Source: Edaphobacillus lindanitolerans (GTDB taxonomy: Bacteria > Bacillota > Bacilli > Bacillales_A > Planococcaceae). Taken from it: 64,000 bases of DNA. Every line of letters begins with the position of its first letter. Position 1 is the stretch's first letter. Where the stretch lies: contig NZ_FTPL01000004.1 of assembly GCF_900156305.1 (NCBI RefSeq), positions 1 through 64,000 on the forward strand, read 5' to 3'. The translations under genes were made by a program, and so were the position numbers. Below the pieces are notes generated by a model. It made no database searches. It was not told the DNA's origin and worked only from the letters and a program-made list of their open reading frames with translations. Of this stretch, positions 47,798 through 58,404 are shown in pieces.

Positions 47798-48556
47798 ATG
47801 CACATCCAGCTGATTCGAAACGCAACACTCAACATCAATTATGCTGGTACGAAGTTCTTGGTCGATCCATTTCTGGCTGAAAAAGGTTCCTATCCGCCGT
47901 TTCCGGATTCCGCCAGACAGGAAGAACAGAACCCGCTTGTGGAACTTCCGGTTGCAATCGATCAACTGACAGATGCAGATGCAGTAATCGTCACTCACCT
48001 GCACCTGGACCATTATGATGAGAAAGCGATCGAAGTCCTGCCCAAGAATATCCCAATGTTCGTTCAGAATGACGCCGATGCTGAAGAAGTTAGAAAAGGC
48101 GGATTTACACAGGTGACAGTGTTGACGGAAGACACTGAAATCAACGGAATCTGTCTTGCCAAGACAAAAGGCGAGCATGGCCGAGGAGAAATTCTCAACA
48201 TTGCCGGTGATGTGTGCGGAATTGTTTTCACCCATCCAAGTGAAAAGACGCTCTATGTTGCGGGAGACACCGTCTGGTATCACGAAGTGGAGAAAACAAT
48301 CATCAAATATAAACCGGACGTCATCGTCATTAACGCAGGAGATAACCAATTCAACACAGGAGGCTCTCTCATAATGGGCAAAGAAGATGTCCACGAAGTG
48401 TACAAAGCAGCACCGGATGCAAAAATCATTGCTGCACATATGGAAGCAGTCAATCACTGGACACTATCACGGGAAGAATTGAAGGAGTATATTCTAGACC
48501 ACGGGATGCAGAACAATGTGTTCGTTCCTGCTGACGGCGAGGCATACGATTTCTGA
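47798..48556 (+). CDS. metallo-beta-lactamase-fold hydrolase
   Basis: A 252-residue protein with THLHLDHYD (metal-binding HxHxDH), AGDTVWYH and AAHMEAVNHW. It resembles UlaG-like lactonases and YcjY/YtkL-type hydrolases. Substrate unknown. ATG 47798 follows AAAGGAGATG. The DNA is somewhat richer in A and T than the flanks. Divergent from an Lrp-family regulator. Confidence 0.88.
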   Translation: MHIQLIRNATLNINYAGTKFLVDPFLAEKGSYPPFPDSARQEEQNPLVELPVAIDQLTDADAVIVTHLHLDHYDEKAIEVLPKNIPMFVQNDADAEEVRKGGFTQVTVLTEDTEINGICLAKTKGEHGRGEILNIAGDVCGIVFTHPSEKTLYVAGDTVWYHEVEKTIIKYKPDVIVINAGDNQFNTGGSLIMGKEDVHEVYKAAPDAKIIAAHMEAVNHWTLSREELKEYILDHGMQNNVFVPADGEAYDF

Positions 48557-48640
48557 CAAAATAAAGGGTATCCATTAATCGACACCGAAATCTTAAAGGT
48601 GAATCAACATTCACTTTTATGGAGAGAGGTGTCTTTTTTT

Positions 48641-49423
48641 ATGGCATATGAAACAATCAGGCTGGAGCGGGAAGGGCGCATGGCGTCGGTCGTGCTGAAC
48701 CGGCCGAATGCGATGAATGCGATGAACGATGTGATGATGAAGGAATTGGCGGAGGCGTTCGAGGAATTGAAGGACGACCGGGAAGTCCAGCTTGTCATCA
48801 TCCGCGGCGGGGGCCGGGCATTTTCCGCCGGGGGCGACATCAAGCAGATGACCGACCCGGACAACCCGATGGACATCCGCAATGTGATGGCGGATGTGTC
48901 CCGGCTGGCCGAGGCGCTCTACACGCTGCCGCAGATTACGATTGCCGCGATCAGCGGGGCGTCGGCCGGTCTCGGCTTCAGCATGGCGCTGGCATGTGAT
49001 GTCATCCTTGCAGAGGAGTCGTCGAAGCTGGCAATGAACTTCATCGGCATCGGACTCGTGCCGGACGGGGCCGGTCACTTCTTCCTGAAGGAGCGGATCG
49101 GGGTGCCGAAGGCGAAACAGCTCATCTGGACGGGTGAAGTCATGCAGGCCGAGAAGGCGAAGGCGCTCGGCCTCATCGATGAAATCGTGCCGGACGGCAA
49201 AGCTGCCAAACATGCCGGATCGATGGCCGGGCAGTTGCTGCAGACGCCGATTGCGGCGATGATTGCCTCAAAGGGCATTCTCCACACCGCGAAGCTGGAG
49301 GAGCTCCGCCAGATTCTCCGGCTCGAAAGCGACGCCCAGCAGGCGATGCGGCAGACCGCCGATCATCTGGAAGGGATCACCGCCTTTATCGAAAAACGCA
49401 AACCGATTTTTAAAGGGGAATGA
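48641..49423 (+). CDS. yhaR: enoyl-CoA hydratase/isomerase family protein
   Basis: A 260-residue crotonase-fold protein. Oxyanion-hole segments RAFSAGGDIKQM and ISGASAGLGFSMALACD are present. The usual catalytic Glu of hydratases is replaced in LVPDGAGHFFLKE by Asp-Gly, as in isomerase-type relatives. It may serve fatty acid or phenylacetate-like degradation. ATG 48641 follows GGAGAGAGGTG. Position matches B. subtilis yhaR. Confidence 0.88.
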   Translation: MAYETIRLEREGRMASVVLNRPNAMNAMNDVMMKELAEAFEELKDDREVQLVIIRGGGRAFSAGGDIKQMTDPDNPMDIRNVMADVSRLAEALYTLPQITIAAISGASAGLGFSMALACDVILAEESSKLAMNFIGIGLVPDGAGHFFLKERIGVPKAKQLIWTGEVMQAEKAKALGLIDEIVPDGKAAKHAGSMAGQLLQTPIAAMIASKGILHTAKLEELRQILRLESDAQQAMRQTADHLEGITAFIEKRKPIFKGE

Positions 49424-49428
49424 ACCAG

Positions 49429-49467
49429 AAAACCCGCCATGCCGGAAATCCGGTCTGGCGGGTTTTT
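49429..49467. terminator. bidirectional terminator
   Basis: Stem AAAACCCGCCA/TGGCGGGTTTT with an inner CCGGAAATCCGG hairpin. Confidence 0.88.
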
Positions 49468-49473
49468 ATGTGT

Positions 49474-49659
49474 TCAGGAGTGGAACAGCAGCAATTTGCC
49501 CATCGGGGAAGCGAGCCGGTGCGTCTTGTCGGCGAGCCCCTTTTCGTCGATCAGCACACGTCCTTTTTCCTTCGCTGCCTCATCGTTTTCCGCGCCAAAC
49601 GATTCCTCGATGATCAGTTCCCCGTCCGGCTTGTAGGCAGTCAGCTTGTATGTCTTCAT
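49474..49659 (-). CDS. yhzD: YhzD-like protein
   Basis: A 61-residue protein (MKTYKLTAYKPDGELIIEES start), the length of B. subtilis YhzD and in the same neighbourhood. Contains DEAAKEKGRVLIDEKGLADKTHR. Function unknown. ATG 49659 is preferred after GGGGGCGATGGGGAG. Confidence 0.8.
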   Translation of the reverse strand: MKTYKLTAYKPDGELIIEESFGAENDEAAKEKGRVLIDEKGLADKTHRLASPMGKLLLFHS

Positions 49660-49737
49660 CTCCCCATCGCCCCCTTTCCTTTCTATCATTATAAAAGATT
49701 TATTGAAAAAATTATATAAAAGGTATGTAAAGGAGGC

Positions 49738-49787
49738 TTGACGTCTTTAACGAGAGTAAAGTATGCTTTACGTAAAGGTAGCTTTAC
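49738..49787 (+). promoter_or_regulatory. promoter overlapped by two tandem palindromic operators
   Basis: TTGACG (49738-49743) and TATGCT (49762-49767) are spaced 18 bp. GTAAAGTATGCTTTAC (49756-49771) covers the -10 box and GTAAAGGTAGCTTTAC (49772-49787) follows at once. Each has perfect 6-bp arms GTAAAG/CTTTAC. These are likely operators for the HTH regulator encoded two genes downstream. Confidence 0.8.
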
Positions 49788-49812
49788 TGAAGAAGGGGAT
49801 GGAAGAAACATC

Positions 49813-50193
49813 ATGAAGAGAAGCACGGCTTTTCAGAGGAATCTGCTCGGTATTTTGGCGGGTCTCGTCTTCATATGGGGGATTGCAAGGTTGTTCGGAC
49901 CGGGTGAATTTTCCTGGACAACCGCATTGCCTCCATTTCTGATCGGAGTGGCATTTTTATCAAACCGCTATTTTCTGCTTCACAGTGAGGGGGAGGATGA
50001 AAGGTGGAGCAGGATCCGGGAACGGTCGCTGTCCATCAGCGCGATGGTGCTTATGGGCTTTCTCCTGCTGCTGATCGTTTTTCAGATGGTAGGCGGTATG
50101 CGTCTGGGCGGGATCGAAACGGCACTGATCACCCTTTTCGTCCTCGGGATCACCAATCTGATCACGATGATGGTGCTGACAAAAAGGATGTAG
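49813..50193 (+). CDS. four-helix membrane protein, unknown
   Basis: A 126-residue protein with about four membrane segments in two pairs and a charged loop (HSEGEDERWSRIRERS). First gene of a three-gene operon with a small HTH regulator and another membrane protein, a layout common in Firmicutes for DUF2178-type genes. GGAAGAAAC precedes ATG 49813. Function unknown. Confidence 0.75.
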   Translation: MKRSTAFQRNLLGILAGLVFIWGIARLFGPGEFSWTTALPPFLIGVAFLSNRYFLLHSEGEDERWSRIRERSLSISAMVLMGFLLLLIVFQMVGGMRLGGIETALITLFVLGITNLITMMVLTKRM

Positions 50194-50202
50194 GAGGTAC
50201 CC

Positions 50203-50400
50203 ATGAAAAATCAGATCAAGGAAAACCGGGCCGAGCACGGAATGACGCAGGATGCCCTGGCCGAGGCGCTCGGCGTTTCCAGGCAGACGGTCATTTCGCT
50301 CGAGAAGGGGCGTTACAATCCGTCGCTCGAGCTTGCATTCAAACTGGCTGCGGTATTCGGTTGCCGAATAGAAGATTTATTTGACCCCGAGGAGGACTGA
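50203..50400 (+). CDS. small Xre-type HTH regulator
   Basis: A 65-residue protein that is almost only an HTH_3 domain: RAEHGMTQDALAEALGVSRQTVISLEKGRYNPSLELAFKLAAVFGCRIEDLF. Likely represses its own operon by binding the GTAAAG/CTTTAC palindromes at 49756-49787 (inference). GGAGGTACCC precedes ATG. Confidence 0.92.
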   Translation: MKNQIKENRAEHGMTQDALAEALGVSRQTVISLEKGRYNPSLELAFKLAAVFGCRIEDLFDPEED

Positions 50401-50402
50401 CG

Positions 50403-50714
50403 ATGTACGAAAGCTTTGAGATGAGTTCATTTTTGGCCGGGCTGCCGCTCGGCATGGCGGTGGCGGGGATTGTCTGCTTTTTGGTCTGGAGGAAAGGAAA
50501 GAAGGAGCGTCGTTTTGACGAGCGGTACAAGAAGATCCATGAGTCGGCCCGGTCATTCTCTTGGGCGGTGACGACCATCGTCATCCTCGTGGCCTGGGGA
50601 ATCGTCATGTTCATGGAGCCGCCGGGCACGGCGTTCTTCGTCCTCATGACCGTTTATCTGCTGCATATGCTTTCGTATCTGATCGGGGCAGTGGTTGCCG
50701 CCCGGAAAAATTGA
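50403..50714 (+). CDS. membrane protein, DUF2178-like
   Basis: A 103-residue protein with three membrane segments and the cytoplasmic loop RRFDERYKKIHESARSFSW, typical of small membrane proteins paired with HTH regulators. Starts three bases after the regulator stop. Function unknown. Confidence 0.75.
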   Translation: MYESFEMSSFLAGLPLGMAVAGIVCFLVWRKGKKERRFDERYKKIHESARSFSWAVTTIVILVAWGIVMFMEPPGTAFFVLMTVYLLHMLSYLIGAVVAARKN

Positions 50715-50769
50715 TCCGAAACTTTTAACCTTCAGAAACCGTACAAGGATTACGGAAAGGGGCGAGATG

Positions 50770-51669
50770 ATGACTTTACAACTGGAACATGTCACAAAAA
50801 GATTCGGGGATTTCACTGCGGTGGATGATCTGTCCCTCACGGTCGGGGAAGGGACGATGTACGGGTTCCTCGGCGCAAACGGCGCAGGGAAGACAACCAC
50901 TTTCCGCATGATCCTCGGGCTTCTCACACCGACCGGCGGCACGATCCGCTGGAAGGGGAAGCCGATCACGTACAGCACTTCCCATGAAATCGGCTATCTG
51001 CCGGAGGAGCGGGGGCTTTACCCGAAGATGAAGGTCGAGGATCAGCTCAGCTTCCTCGGTGAGCTCCGCGGAATGAAGAAAAATGATGCAAAGGCGGCAA
51101 TCCGGAAGTGGCTCGAAAGATTTGAAGTTCCGCAGTACCAAAGCAAGAAAGTGGAGGAGCTGTCCAAGGGGAACCAGCAGAAGATCCAGGTGATCGCCTC
51201 CCTCATGCACAATCCCGAGCTGCTGATCCTCGACGAGCCGTTCTCCGGTCTTGACCCGGTGAACGTAGAAATGCTGAAAGGGGCGGTCAAGGAGTTCCGT
51301 GATGCCGGCGCGACGATCGTCTTCTCCAGTCACCGGATGGACCATGTGGAAGAGCTCTGCGAGCAGCTGAGCATCATCGACCACGGCAAGCAGGTCGTGA
51401 AGGGATCGCTCCGTGAAGTGAAGCGGTCGTTCGGACGGCAGAACGTCCGGATCCGCTCGGATTACGACATCACCGGCCTGCAGGCGGTCAGCGGGGTGCG
51501 GAATTCGTCCTATGCGCTGGACGGGGCGGTTTTCCAGGTGGCGGATGACGAGACGGCCGACCGGCTGCTGCAGGAAGCGCTGAAGTCCGGTCCGGTCCGC
51601 CACTTCAGCATCGAGGAGCCTTCGCTCCAGGACATCTTCATTGCGAAAGTGGGTGCGGAACATGCGTGA
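50770..51669 (+). CDS. yhaQ: ABC transporter ATP-binding protein, NatA-like
   Basis: A 299-residue ATPase with Walker A GANGAGKTTT near 38, signature LSKGNQQKIQ near 135, Walker B LLILDEPFSGLDPVN and a C-terminal regulatory part. Similar to NatA sodium-export ATPases; size equals B. subtilis YhaQ. Works with the permease encoded next. Start ATG 50770, or ATG 50767, after GGAAAGGGG. Confidence 0.92.
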   Translation: MTLQLEHVTKRFGDFTAVDDLSLTVGEGTMYGFLGANGAGKTTTFRMILGLLTPTGGTIRWKGKPITYSTSHEIGYLPEERGLYPKMKVEDQLSFLGELRGMKKNDAKAAIRKWLERFEVPQYQSKKVEELSKGNQQKIQVIASLMHNPELLILDEPFSGLDPVNVEMLKGAVKEFRDAGATIVFSSHRMDHVEELCEQLSIIDHGKQVVKGSLREVKRSFGRQNVRIRSDYDITGLQAVSGVRNSSYALDGAVFQVADDETADRLLQEALKSGPVRHFSIEEPSLQDIFIAKVGAEHA

Positions 51670-52918
51670 ATTCTGGATCATTTTCAAGCAGGCGTTTGCC
51701 ACGAAGGCGCGGACGAAATCGTTCATTATCACGACCGCGATCGTCATCGCAGGGATTTTCCTGCTGGCGAATATCACGACGATCATCGACAAGTTCGGCG
51801 GGGAGGACTCGGCGGGCGACACGCTTCCGGTCATCACGGAAGACGGCGCCGTCGTCCAGCGGCTTGCCGATCAGCTGAAGGCAATGGGCGAGGAGACAGT
51901 TCCCGAAGTGTCGGATGAGCCGCGGAACGTTCTTGACGACCAGGTGAAGGAAGGGGACATCGATGCCTATCTCGTTCTTGCATCAGGCGGGGGGACGATT
52001 GATGCGGAATACGTGACGGAAGACTCCATGGACTTCGGCTTTCCGATGATGGTGCAGGAGGCGCTCCAGTCGATCCAGACAGAGATGCGCGCGGAAAGCC
52101 TCAATCTGTCACCGGCTGAGGCAGGGGCCCTGTTCGAACCGGTCGCATTCAGCCAGACGACGCTGTCTGATTCCGGAAAAACAGAAGAGGAACTGAATCA
52201 GGCACGCGGCCTCGTATATGTGCTCATGTTCCTCATCTACTTTGCAGTCATTATGTATTCGAGCATGATCGCGACGGAAGTGGCCACGGAGAAGTCGTCC
52301 CGCGTCATGGAAATCCTCATCTCGAGTGTTTCACCGGTGAAGCACATGTTCGCGAAAGTGCTCGGCATCGGCTCGCTCGGACTGCTGCAGATGGCCTTGT
52401 TCGGTGTGTTCGGCTACATTGCGCTCAAAACATCGTCCGCGATGTCCGAACTGTCCGAAGGGGCATTCTCGTTCTTCGGCTTCTCTGACATCAACGTCAT
52501 GACGATCGTGTACGCAGTTGTCTTCTTCCTGCTCGGCTACTTCCTCTATGCGGTGCTCGCCGCACTGCTCGGATCGCTTGTCAGCCGGACGGAAGATGTC
52601 CAGTCGCTGATCATGCCGATGACGATGCTCATCGTGATTGCGTTCATCATTGCCGTCACCGGTCTCGGCACGCCGGATGCCGCGTACGTGAAGTGGACTT
52701 CCTACTTCCCGTTCTTTGCACCGCTTGTCATGTTCCTCCGTGTCGGCATGCTCGATCTGCCGTTGTGGGAACCGATCCTGTCGATTGTGATCATGATCTT
52801 GACCATCGCCGTCCTCGGCTGGTTCGGCGCACGCGTCTACAAAGGCGGCGTCCTCATGTACGGCCCGTCCCGCTCGCTGAAGGATCTGAAGAAAGCCGTT
52901 CAGCTCGGGAAGGAATAA
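51662..52918 (+). CDS. yhaP: ABC transporter permease, NatB-like
   Basis: A 418-residue permease of the ABC-2 type: one N-terminal membrane helix, an external domain of about 140 residues, then five to six helices including YVLMFLIYFAVIMYSSMIATEVATEKSSRVMEILISSVSPVKHMFAK, the family mark. Probably exports sodium or an unidentified compound with YhaQ. ATG overlaps the yhaQ stop by eight bases. Confidence 0.92.
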   Translation: MREFWIIFKQAFATKARTKSFIITTAIVIAGIFLLANITTIIDKFGGEDSAGDTLPVITEDGAVVQRLADQLKAMGEETVPEVSDEPRNVLDDQVKEGDIDAYLVLASGGGTIDAEYVTEDSMDFGFPMMVQEALQSIQTEMRAESLNLSPAEAGALFEPVAFSQTTLSDSGKTEEELNQARGLVYVLMFLIYFAVIMYSSMIATEVATEKSSRVMEILISSVSPVKHMFAKVLGIGSLGLLQMALFGVFGYIALKTSSAMSELSEGAFSFFGFSDINVMTIVYAVVFFLLGYFLYAVLAALLGSLVSRTEDVQSLIMPMTMLIVIAFIIAVTGLGTPDAAYVKWTSYFPFFAPLVMFLRVGMLDLPLWEPILSIVIMILTIAVLGWFGARVYKGGVLMYGPSRSLKDLKKAVQLGKE

Positions 52919-53198
52919 GAGGAAAAGTGAAGCATACAGGCATCGGCAGCTGTTCGTTCCGGTGTCTTTTTTGTTGTCTTCTTATTATAGAGAAGTTCCT
53001 GAACAGGCCATCGGCGCACTTCCGGGTGTTCGTGACTGACCCGCGGTCCAATGCGACGGCTCCACCGACATTGCGACGCACTCAAGCTTTTCGGGATGGA
53101 AGGACAGATTACTTGCAGACTCAATTCAGCCGACTCTCCCACTTTTCGGCCAAATATGATAGAATAAGAACAAACATTCGGTTATTGGAGGTGTCCCG
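52919..53198. other. intergenic gap before yhaO
   Basis: No gene seen. TATGAT near 53155 could be a -10 box for the yhaO operon, and TTGGAGGTGTCCCG gives its ribosome site. No clean terminator is visible after yhaP. Confidence 0.4.
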
Positions 53199-54419
53199 AT
53201 GACAATCCGTTTCATCCATGCGGCCGACCTGCATCTGGGAAGTCCGTTCAAGGGATTCGCCGGTCTTTCGCCGGAGGTGCTCGAGACCGTCCGTGAGAGC
53301 ACATTCAACGCATTCCGCACACTGGTCCGCCATGCGGTCGAGACCCGTCCCGATTTCCTGCTCATCGCGGGCGACGTGTATGACGGCGAAGACCGCAGCC
53401 TGAAGGCGCAGGAGGTGTTCAGGAAGGGGATGCAGGAACTTTCATCCGCCGGCATCCCGGTGTTCGTGTCCCACGGCAACCACGACCATCTCGCCGGAAC
53501 ATGGGTCCGTTTTTCACTGCCGGACAATGTCCGGATATTCGGACCTCATGTATCCGCCTTTTCGCTGGACGTCGGGGGCCGGACAGTGAAGATCCACGGA
53601 TTCAGCTATCCCGAGAGGCATGTAAGGGAGCCGATGATCGGGGAATATCCGGATGCTTCTGCCGACGGCTCCGTCCATATCGGCATGCTTCACGGAAGCG
53701 TCCGGGGAGACGAGGCGCATGACGTCTATGCGCCGTTCACGTTGGGCGAACTCCTTGCGAAAGGCTACGATTACTGGGCGCTTGGGCACATCCACAAGCG
53801 GGGCCTGCTGAGCGAGGATCCGCCGGTCGTGTATTCGGGGAATATCCAAGGTCTGCACCGCAACGAAACCGGTCCCAAAGGCTTCTATGAAGTGACAATC
53901 GGAGAAGGAAGGCCGGTGCTGAAATTTGTCCGGTCATCCGCGTTGATTTTCGGCAGGGTGGAGGTCGATTGCAGCGGAAACCGGCATGCGGACGAGTGGA
54001 TTGCCCGCTGCCTGGAGGGAATCGGCCATTTCCAATCCGAACACGGTCCGGGGATCGCCGATGTGGCGGTTACGGGGATTGGTCCGGAAGAAGAGCGGTT
54101 GTTTGCGGACGCACCCGAGTCCGAGTGGCTGGCATTCCTGAGAGAAGCGGCGGCCGACAGGTTTCCGGACATCGGGCTCCACCGCCTGTCTTTCCGGCAT
54201 GAAAATCCGGCGGCTGCGCCGGCGGGACTTTACCGGGATGTGCTTGAGGAATTGGACGGATGGGATGCAGCGGAGTGGCGGGCCCTGCTCAGCGGCCTGT
54301 ACGGCCATCGCCAGGCCTATCGGTATGTGGAGACGATGGATGCCGGTTTCATCGAAGAAGTGAAGGCGGAGGCAGAGCGGATGCTTGCTTCCGGGATCGG
54401 CAATGGAGGGACAACCTGA
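53199..54419 (+). CDS. yhaO: SbcD-like DNA repair nuclease
   Basis: A 406-residue metallophosphoesterase-type nuclease. Metal-site motifs: AADLHLGSPF, IAGDVYD, SHGNHDH and GHIHKRG. Similar in plan to SbcD/Mre11. It acts with the SbcC/Rad50-like YhaN encoded next; B. subtilis yhaO lies in the same order. GGAGGTGTCCCG precedes ATG. Confidence 0.94.
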   Translation: MTIRFIHAADLHLGSPFKGFAGLSPEVLETVRESTFNAFRTLVRHAVETRPDFLLIAGDVYDGEDRSLKAQEVFRKGMQELSSAGIPVFVSHGNHDHLAGTWVRFSLPDNVRIFGPHVSAFSLDVGGRTVKIHGFSYPERHVREPMIGEYPDASADGSVHIGMLHGSVRGDEAHDVYAPFTLGELLAKGYDYWALGHIHKRGLLSEDPPVVYSGNIQGLHRNETGPKGFYEVTIGEGRPVLKFVRSSALIFGRVEVDCSGNRHADEWIARCLEGIGHFQSEHGPGIADVAVTGIGPEEERLFADAPESEWLAFLREAAADRFPDIGLHRLSFRHENPAAAPAGLYRDVLEELDGWDAAEWRALLSGLYGHRQAYRYVETMDAGFIEEVKAEAERMLASGIGNGGTT

Positions 54420-57289
54420 TGATGCAGATCAATAAACTTGTCATCTACGGCTTCGGCAAGCACTCGGACATCACAGTCTGCCTTGACCGGGGCATCAACG
54501 TGCTATACGGCGGAAATGAAGCCGGGAAAACAACGATGCGGCAGTTTATCCTCCATACGCTGTTCGGGTTCCCGGCACGCAATGCGAATCTTCTCCGGTA
54601 TGAACCGAAGGCCGGCGGTGCTTACGGCGGCCAGCTGCATGTCACGGATCCCCAATACGGGCCGTGTGTGATAGAACGGGTGGCCGGACGATCCGCCGGC
54701 GAAGTGACGGTCCGTTTCCCGGATGGCCGGACAGGCGGGGAAGAAATACTCGCCCTGTTATTGAGAGGGCATGACCGGCAATCGTTTGAGTCGATCTTTT
54801 CCTTCTCGCTCCTGCAATTGCAGGAAATCGGCAAGATGAATGAAGAGGAGCTCGGCCGTGCGCTCATCGCTTCCGGTACGACGGGAGCCGACGATCTTGC
54901 GGCATTCGAAAGCCGGATGCAAAGAGAGACGGACGGCCTGTTCAAGAAATCCGGACGTCTGCCTGAGATGAATGCGATGATTTCAGAATTGCGGAAAATG
55001 GAAGAAGAACTCGCGGACCATAGAAAAAAGGCCGATGGCTATGCGCCGATGCGGGAACGTTCTGCAGAAGCCGGACGACGGCTTGACGAAATTTCCCGGG
55101 AAATGATGGAACATGAACGACAAAGGCGAACACTGGAAGTTGCCCGCCAGGCATTGCCGCTCGAATCCAGGCGGCGATTGATAGAAGAAGAACTGGCGCA
55201 GCTCGGTGATGCTCCGTTCCCGGCAGACGGAGTCAGGCGGTATGAGTCAGTGAAAGAACGTGAGCTCGCTGCAAATGCAGCGATTGCGTCCGTCCGGGCA
55301 AGGGTCGGAAAGCTGGACACAGCCATGCCGGAGGCAACGGACGGAGCCCTCCTGGCCGAAGTGACGGCCGCTCTGTCGGAAGAGCCTGCCTGGCATGAAG
55401 CAAGGTCGGAAGCCCGCCGCCTGGAAGAATCGCTTGCTGAATCGGAAGAAGAGAAGGCCGGACTTATCAGCCGGCTCGGGCTTGAAGGGACAGCTGTCCT
55501 GAACCTCAGATCTGCGGACACTTCCCTGCAGAAGGAAGAGGAGCTTCACCGGCTCACGGCCAGGCATGCGGCGGTGACGGAGAAGCGCCGCATCCTTGCC
55601 GGGCGAATTGCCGACAAAGAAGAGGAAGGAAAGCGGATTGCGCTTCAGATGGACCGTCTCGGGCAAAGCGGTCCGGACGACCGGGAAGTGGATCATGCCG
55701 CCCGGTGGCCGCAAATCCGGCGAAGGCTGGCAGAGGCCGATGCCAAAAGAAACGCGGAACAATCCGGAAAAGCGCCGGTTCAACTGCTGGCCGCGCTTGG
55801 TGCGCTGCTCGTTCTCCTCGCAGTGATCACGAGGCAGTGGCTGCTGCTTCCGGCTGGACTGGCCGTAGCCGGTGCTGCGTTCCTGTTCAAGGGCAAGAGG
55901 GGGACAGAAGGGCTCAGTGCGGCAGAGGAGAAGCTGGTTGCCGAGTTCGGCGGCCGCGAAGAGGAAATGGAGCGGATAGCCGACCGGGTGAGGCATCATT
56001 TCGCCGAACTCGACCGGCTGGCGGAAGCGGAAGAACGGCTGCGCGGGGAAGCAGAGGGTCTCAGGAAAGAGCTCGAAAGTACCGAGAACGACTGTGTGTC
56101 CGCTGAAAGGGACCTGATTCATTTTGTCGGGAGCTATGGCGTCCGGGGGCTTCCCTCTCCGGCGCTCGTTCCAGAGCTCTTCCGGCTTGTCCGTGAAACC
56201 CAGGAGACGTTCCGGAGGCAGGAAGCCGACCGGCGCCGGCTCGACAAGGCCCGTCAACAAATCGATGAAATCCGCAGCAGGGCCCACGGGCTTCTCGGTA
56301 ACCGGGAATCAGATGACATGCTGTTCGGACGTCTGAAAGATCTTGCCGATGGCCTGGCAGCCGAGAGGGCGGACCGCAATCGGATGCAGGAAGAACGGAA
56401 ACGGCTCCTGGAAGAGTTGGATGAACAGGAAAATCGCCGCCGACGACTTTCGGAGGAGGTATTCCGCCTGTTCCGGGAGGCGGTAGCGGACGATGAAGCG
56501 GCATTTTACGAAGCGGCCGATCAGGCATCCCGGAAAGCGGCACTCGGGGAAGAACTCCGGACAATCGGACAACAGCTCGATTTGATCGGCCGACCGGAAT
56601 TTGACGGGATCTTGTCTGATGAGGAACTCGGGTCAAGGCTGGTTCGCTGTCAGAAAAGCCTTGCGGGGCTTGCAGAAGAACGCGACCGGCTGCTCGGGGA
56701 ACGTGCCGATCTCGAGGCACGCATGGCGCATCTCCTGACCGACCGAGCATATGATGAACGGTTGCAGACGTTTGAAATGAAGAAAGCCGAATTCCGGCGG
56801 CTGGCCCGCGAGTGGGCGGCCAGGAAAGCGGCGGCATCGGCGGTTGCCCGTACCGTCGGCCGCATGAAGGAGGAAAAGCTGCCGGATGCCATCAGGCAGG
56901 CCAGCCGCTTGTTCAGCAGGCTCACGGGCGGGGCACAGTCTGCACTCGTCCTGACACCGGACGGCCGGTTTGAAGCCGAGAGCCGGAACGGCCTCCGTTT
57001 CGGCATCCACGAACTGAGCCAGGCGACAAAGGAACAGGCGTACATTGCACTCCGCTTCGCATTGGCGATGTCCCTCGGGGAGAAGGCCCCGTTTCCGGTC
57101 ATCATGGACGACCCGTTCGTCCACTTTGACAAGGAACGGCTCGGTCATATGATAGAATTGATGGAAGAATGGAAGACAGATCGTCAGTTCCTCTACTTTA
57201 CCTGCCACGACATGAAGACGGCGTTCAAAGATGCAGCAATCATTGACGTCGCAGGTGCGGGGAGCGGAAAGGATGTGTTGACAAGATGA
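54419..57289 (+). CDS. yhaN: SbcC/Rad50-like ATPase
   Basis: A 956-residue protein with the ABC-type ATPase split into two ends: Walker [14 protein letters not shown] near 35 and Walker [14 protein letters not shown] near 905. The middle is long coiled coil with an inserted pair of hydrophobic segments ([31 protein letters not shown] near 460-500), as in YhaN, which suggests membrane contact. It partners YhaO in DNA repair. ATG 54419 overlaps the yhaO stop and follows GGAGGG. Confidence 0.94.
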   Translation: MMQINKLVIYGFGKHSDITVCLDRGINVLYGGNEAGKTTMRQFILHTLFGFPARNANLLRYEPKAGGAYGGQLHVTDPQYGPCVIERVAGRSAGEVTVRFPDGRTGGEEILALLLRGHDRQSFESIFSFSLLQLQEIGKMNEEELGRALIASGTTGADDLAAFESRMQRETDGLFKKSGRLPEMNAMISELRKMEEELADHRKKADGYAPMRERSAEAGRRLDEISREMMEHERQRRTLEVARQALPLESRRRLIEEELAQLGDAPFPADGVRRYESVKERELAANAAIASVRARVGKLDTAMPEATDGALLAEVTAALSEEPAWHEARSEARRLEESLAESEEEKAGLISRLGLEGTAVLNLRSADTSLQKEEELHRLTARHAAVTEKRRILAGRIADKEEEGKRIALQMDRLGQSGPDDREVDHAARWPQIRRRLAEADAKRNAEQSGKAPVQLLAALGALLVLLAVITRQWLLLPAGLAVAGAAFLFKGKRGTEGLSAAEEKLVAEFGGREEEMERIADRVRHHFAELDRLAEAEERLRGEAEGLRKELESTENDCVSAERDLIHFVGSYGVRGLPSPALVPELFRLVRETQETFRRQEADRRRLDKARQQIDEIRSRAHGLLGNRESDDMLFGRLKDLADGLAAERADRNRMQEERKRLLEELDEQENRRRRLSEEVFRLFREAVADDEAAFYEAADQASRKAALGEELRTIGQQLDLIGRPEFDGILSDEELGSRLVRCQKSLAGLAEERDRLLGERADLEARMAHLLTDRAYDERLQTFEMKKAEFRRLAREWAARKAAASAVARTVGRMKEEKLPDAIRQASRLFSRLTGGAQSALVLTPDGRFEAESRNGLRFGIHELSQATKEQAYIALRFALAMSLGEKAPFPVIMDDPFVHFDKERLGHMIELMEEWKTDRQFLYFTCHDMKTAFKDAAIIDVAGAGSGKDVLTR

Positions 57290-58224
57290 AGGGAATCGGA
57301 ACTTGCAAGCCGGGAGACCGGGTGGAGACCTTCCTGCTCATCAAGCAGGCAACGAAGGGGACGACCAACCAGGGCAGTCCGTTTATGACGCTCATCCTTC
57401 AAGACAAGACGGGGGACATCGAGGCGAAGCTTTGGGATGCGAAAGAAGAGCAGGAACAGATCTACCAACCGGCATCGATCGTGCGGGTCGGAGGGGAGAT
57501 CCAGGATTACCGGGGACGCACGCAGCTCCGGATCAAGAGCATCCGCCCGGCCAAGGCGGATGAGCCGGTCCAGATATCGGACCTCGTCCCAAGTGCGAAA
57601 AAAAGCAAGGATGAACTCTATGAAGAACTGTCCCCGTTCATTTTTGAGATTGCAAATCCGAACATCCAGCGGATCACCCGGCACCTTCTGAAGAAACACC
57701 GGGAAGCGTTCCTCGTCTATCCGGCTGCGACGAAGAACCACCATGACTACGTGTCGGGCCTGATCGACCATGTCGTCTCGATGCTGAAGCTCGGAAAGGC
57801 CATTGCTTCGCTGTATCCGAGCCTGAACAAGGACCTCCTGTATTCCGGGATCATCCTGCATGACGTCGGGAAGGTCCTCGAACTCTCGGGACCGGTTGGA
57901 ACGGTCTACACGGTCGAGGGCAACCTTCTCGGGCATATCTCCATCATGGTGAACGAAATCGCCATGGCCGCTTCGGAACTCGGCATCCAGGGGGAAGAGG
58001 TGATGCTTCTTCAGCATATGGTCCTTTCCCACCACGGGAAGGAAGAATGGGGCAGCCCGAAGAAGCCGATGCTGAAGGAAGCCGAAATCCTCCATTACAT
58101 CGACAACATTGACGCCAAGATGAACATGCTCGACCGGGCGCTGTCCAAAACGGCCCCGGGAGAATTCACGGAACGGCTCTTTCCGCTCGACAACCGCCAA
58201 TTTTACAAACCCGGGATCGAGTGA
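57286..58224 (+). CDS. yhaM: 3'-5' exoribonuclease
   Basis: A 312-residue enzyme with an N-terminal OB fold ([40 protein letters not shown]) and a C-terminal HD domain ([15 protein letters not shown] near 194, [19 protein letters not shown]). It trims RNA from the 3' end and can also degrade single-stranded DNA. ATG overlaps the yhaN stop. Operon yhaO-yhaN-yhaM as in B. subtilis. Confidence 0.95.
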   Translation: MKGIGTCKPGDRVETFLLIKQATKGTTNQGSPFMTLILQDKTGDIEAKLWDAKEEQEQIYQPASIVRVGGEIQDYRGRTQLRIKSIRPAKADEPVQISDLVPSAKKSKDELYEELSPFIFEIANPNIQRITRHLLKKHREAFLVYPAATKNHHDYVSGLIDHVVSMLKLGKAIASLYPSLNKDLLYSGIILHDVGKVLELSGPVGTVYTVEGNLLGHISIMVNEIAMAASELGIQGEEVMLLQHMVLSHHGKEEWGSPKKPMLKEAEILHYIDNIDAKMNMLDRALSKTAPGEFTERLFPLDNRQFYKPGIE

Positions 58225-58235
58225 GGGCAATAAGA

Positions 58236-58282
58236 AAAAGAAGCTGAACGGATTGCCTGCGGGCATGCCGCTCAGCTTTTTT
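58236..58282 (+). terminator. terminator of the yhaO-yhaN-yhaM operon
   Basis: Stem AAGCTGA.CGG/CCGCTCAGCTT with T-run. Confidence 0.8.
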
Positions 58283-58404
58283 GATCCAAACAAGCAGCGA
58301 GCGGCAACTTGATCGATTCTTGCGTTAACTATAAGGAAGTCTTTTTCCCTCAGTTCTCCGTCCGGCCCGTGACCGGGAAAACGGGCGGCCCGCACAGGAG
58401 TCCA

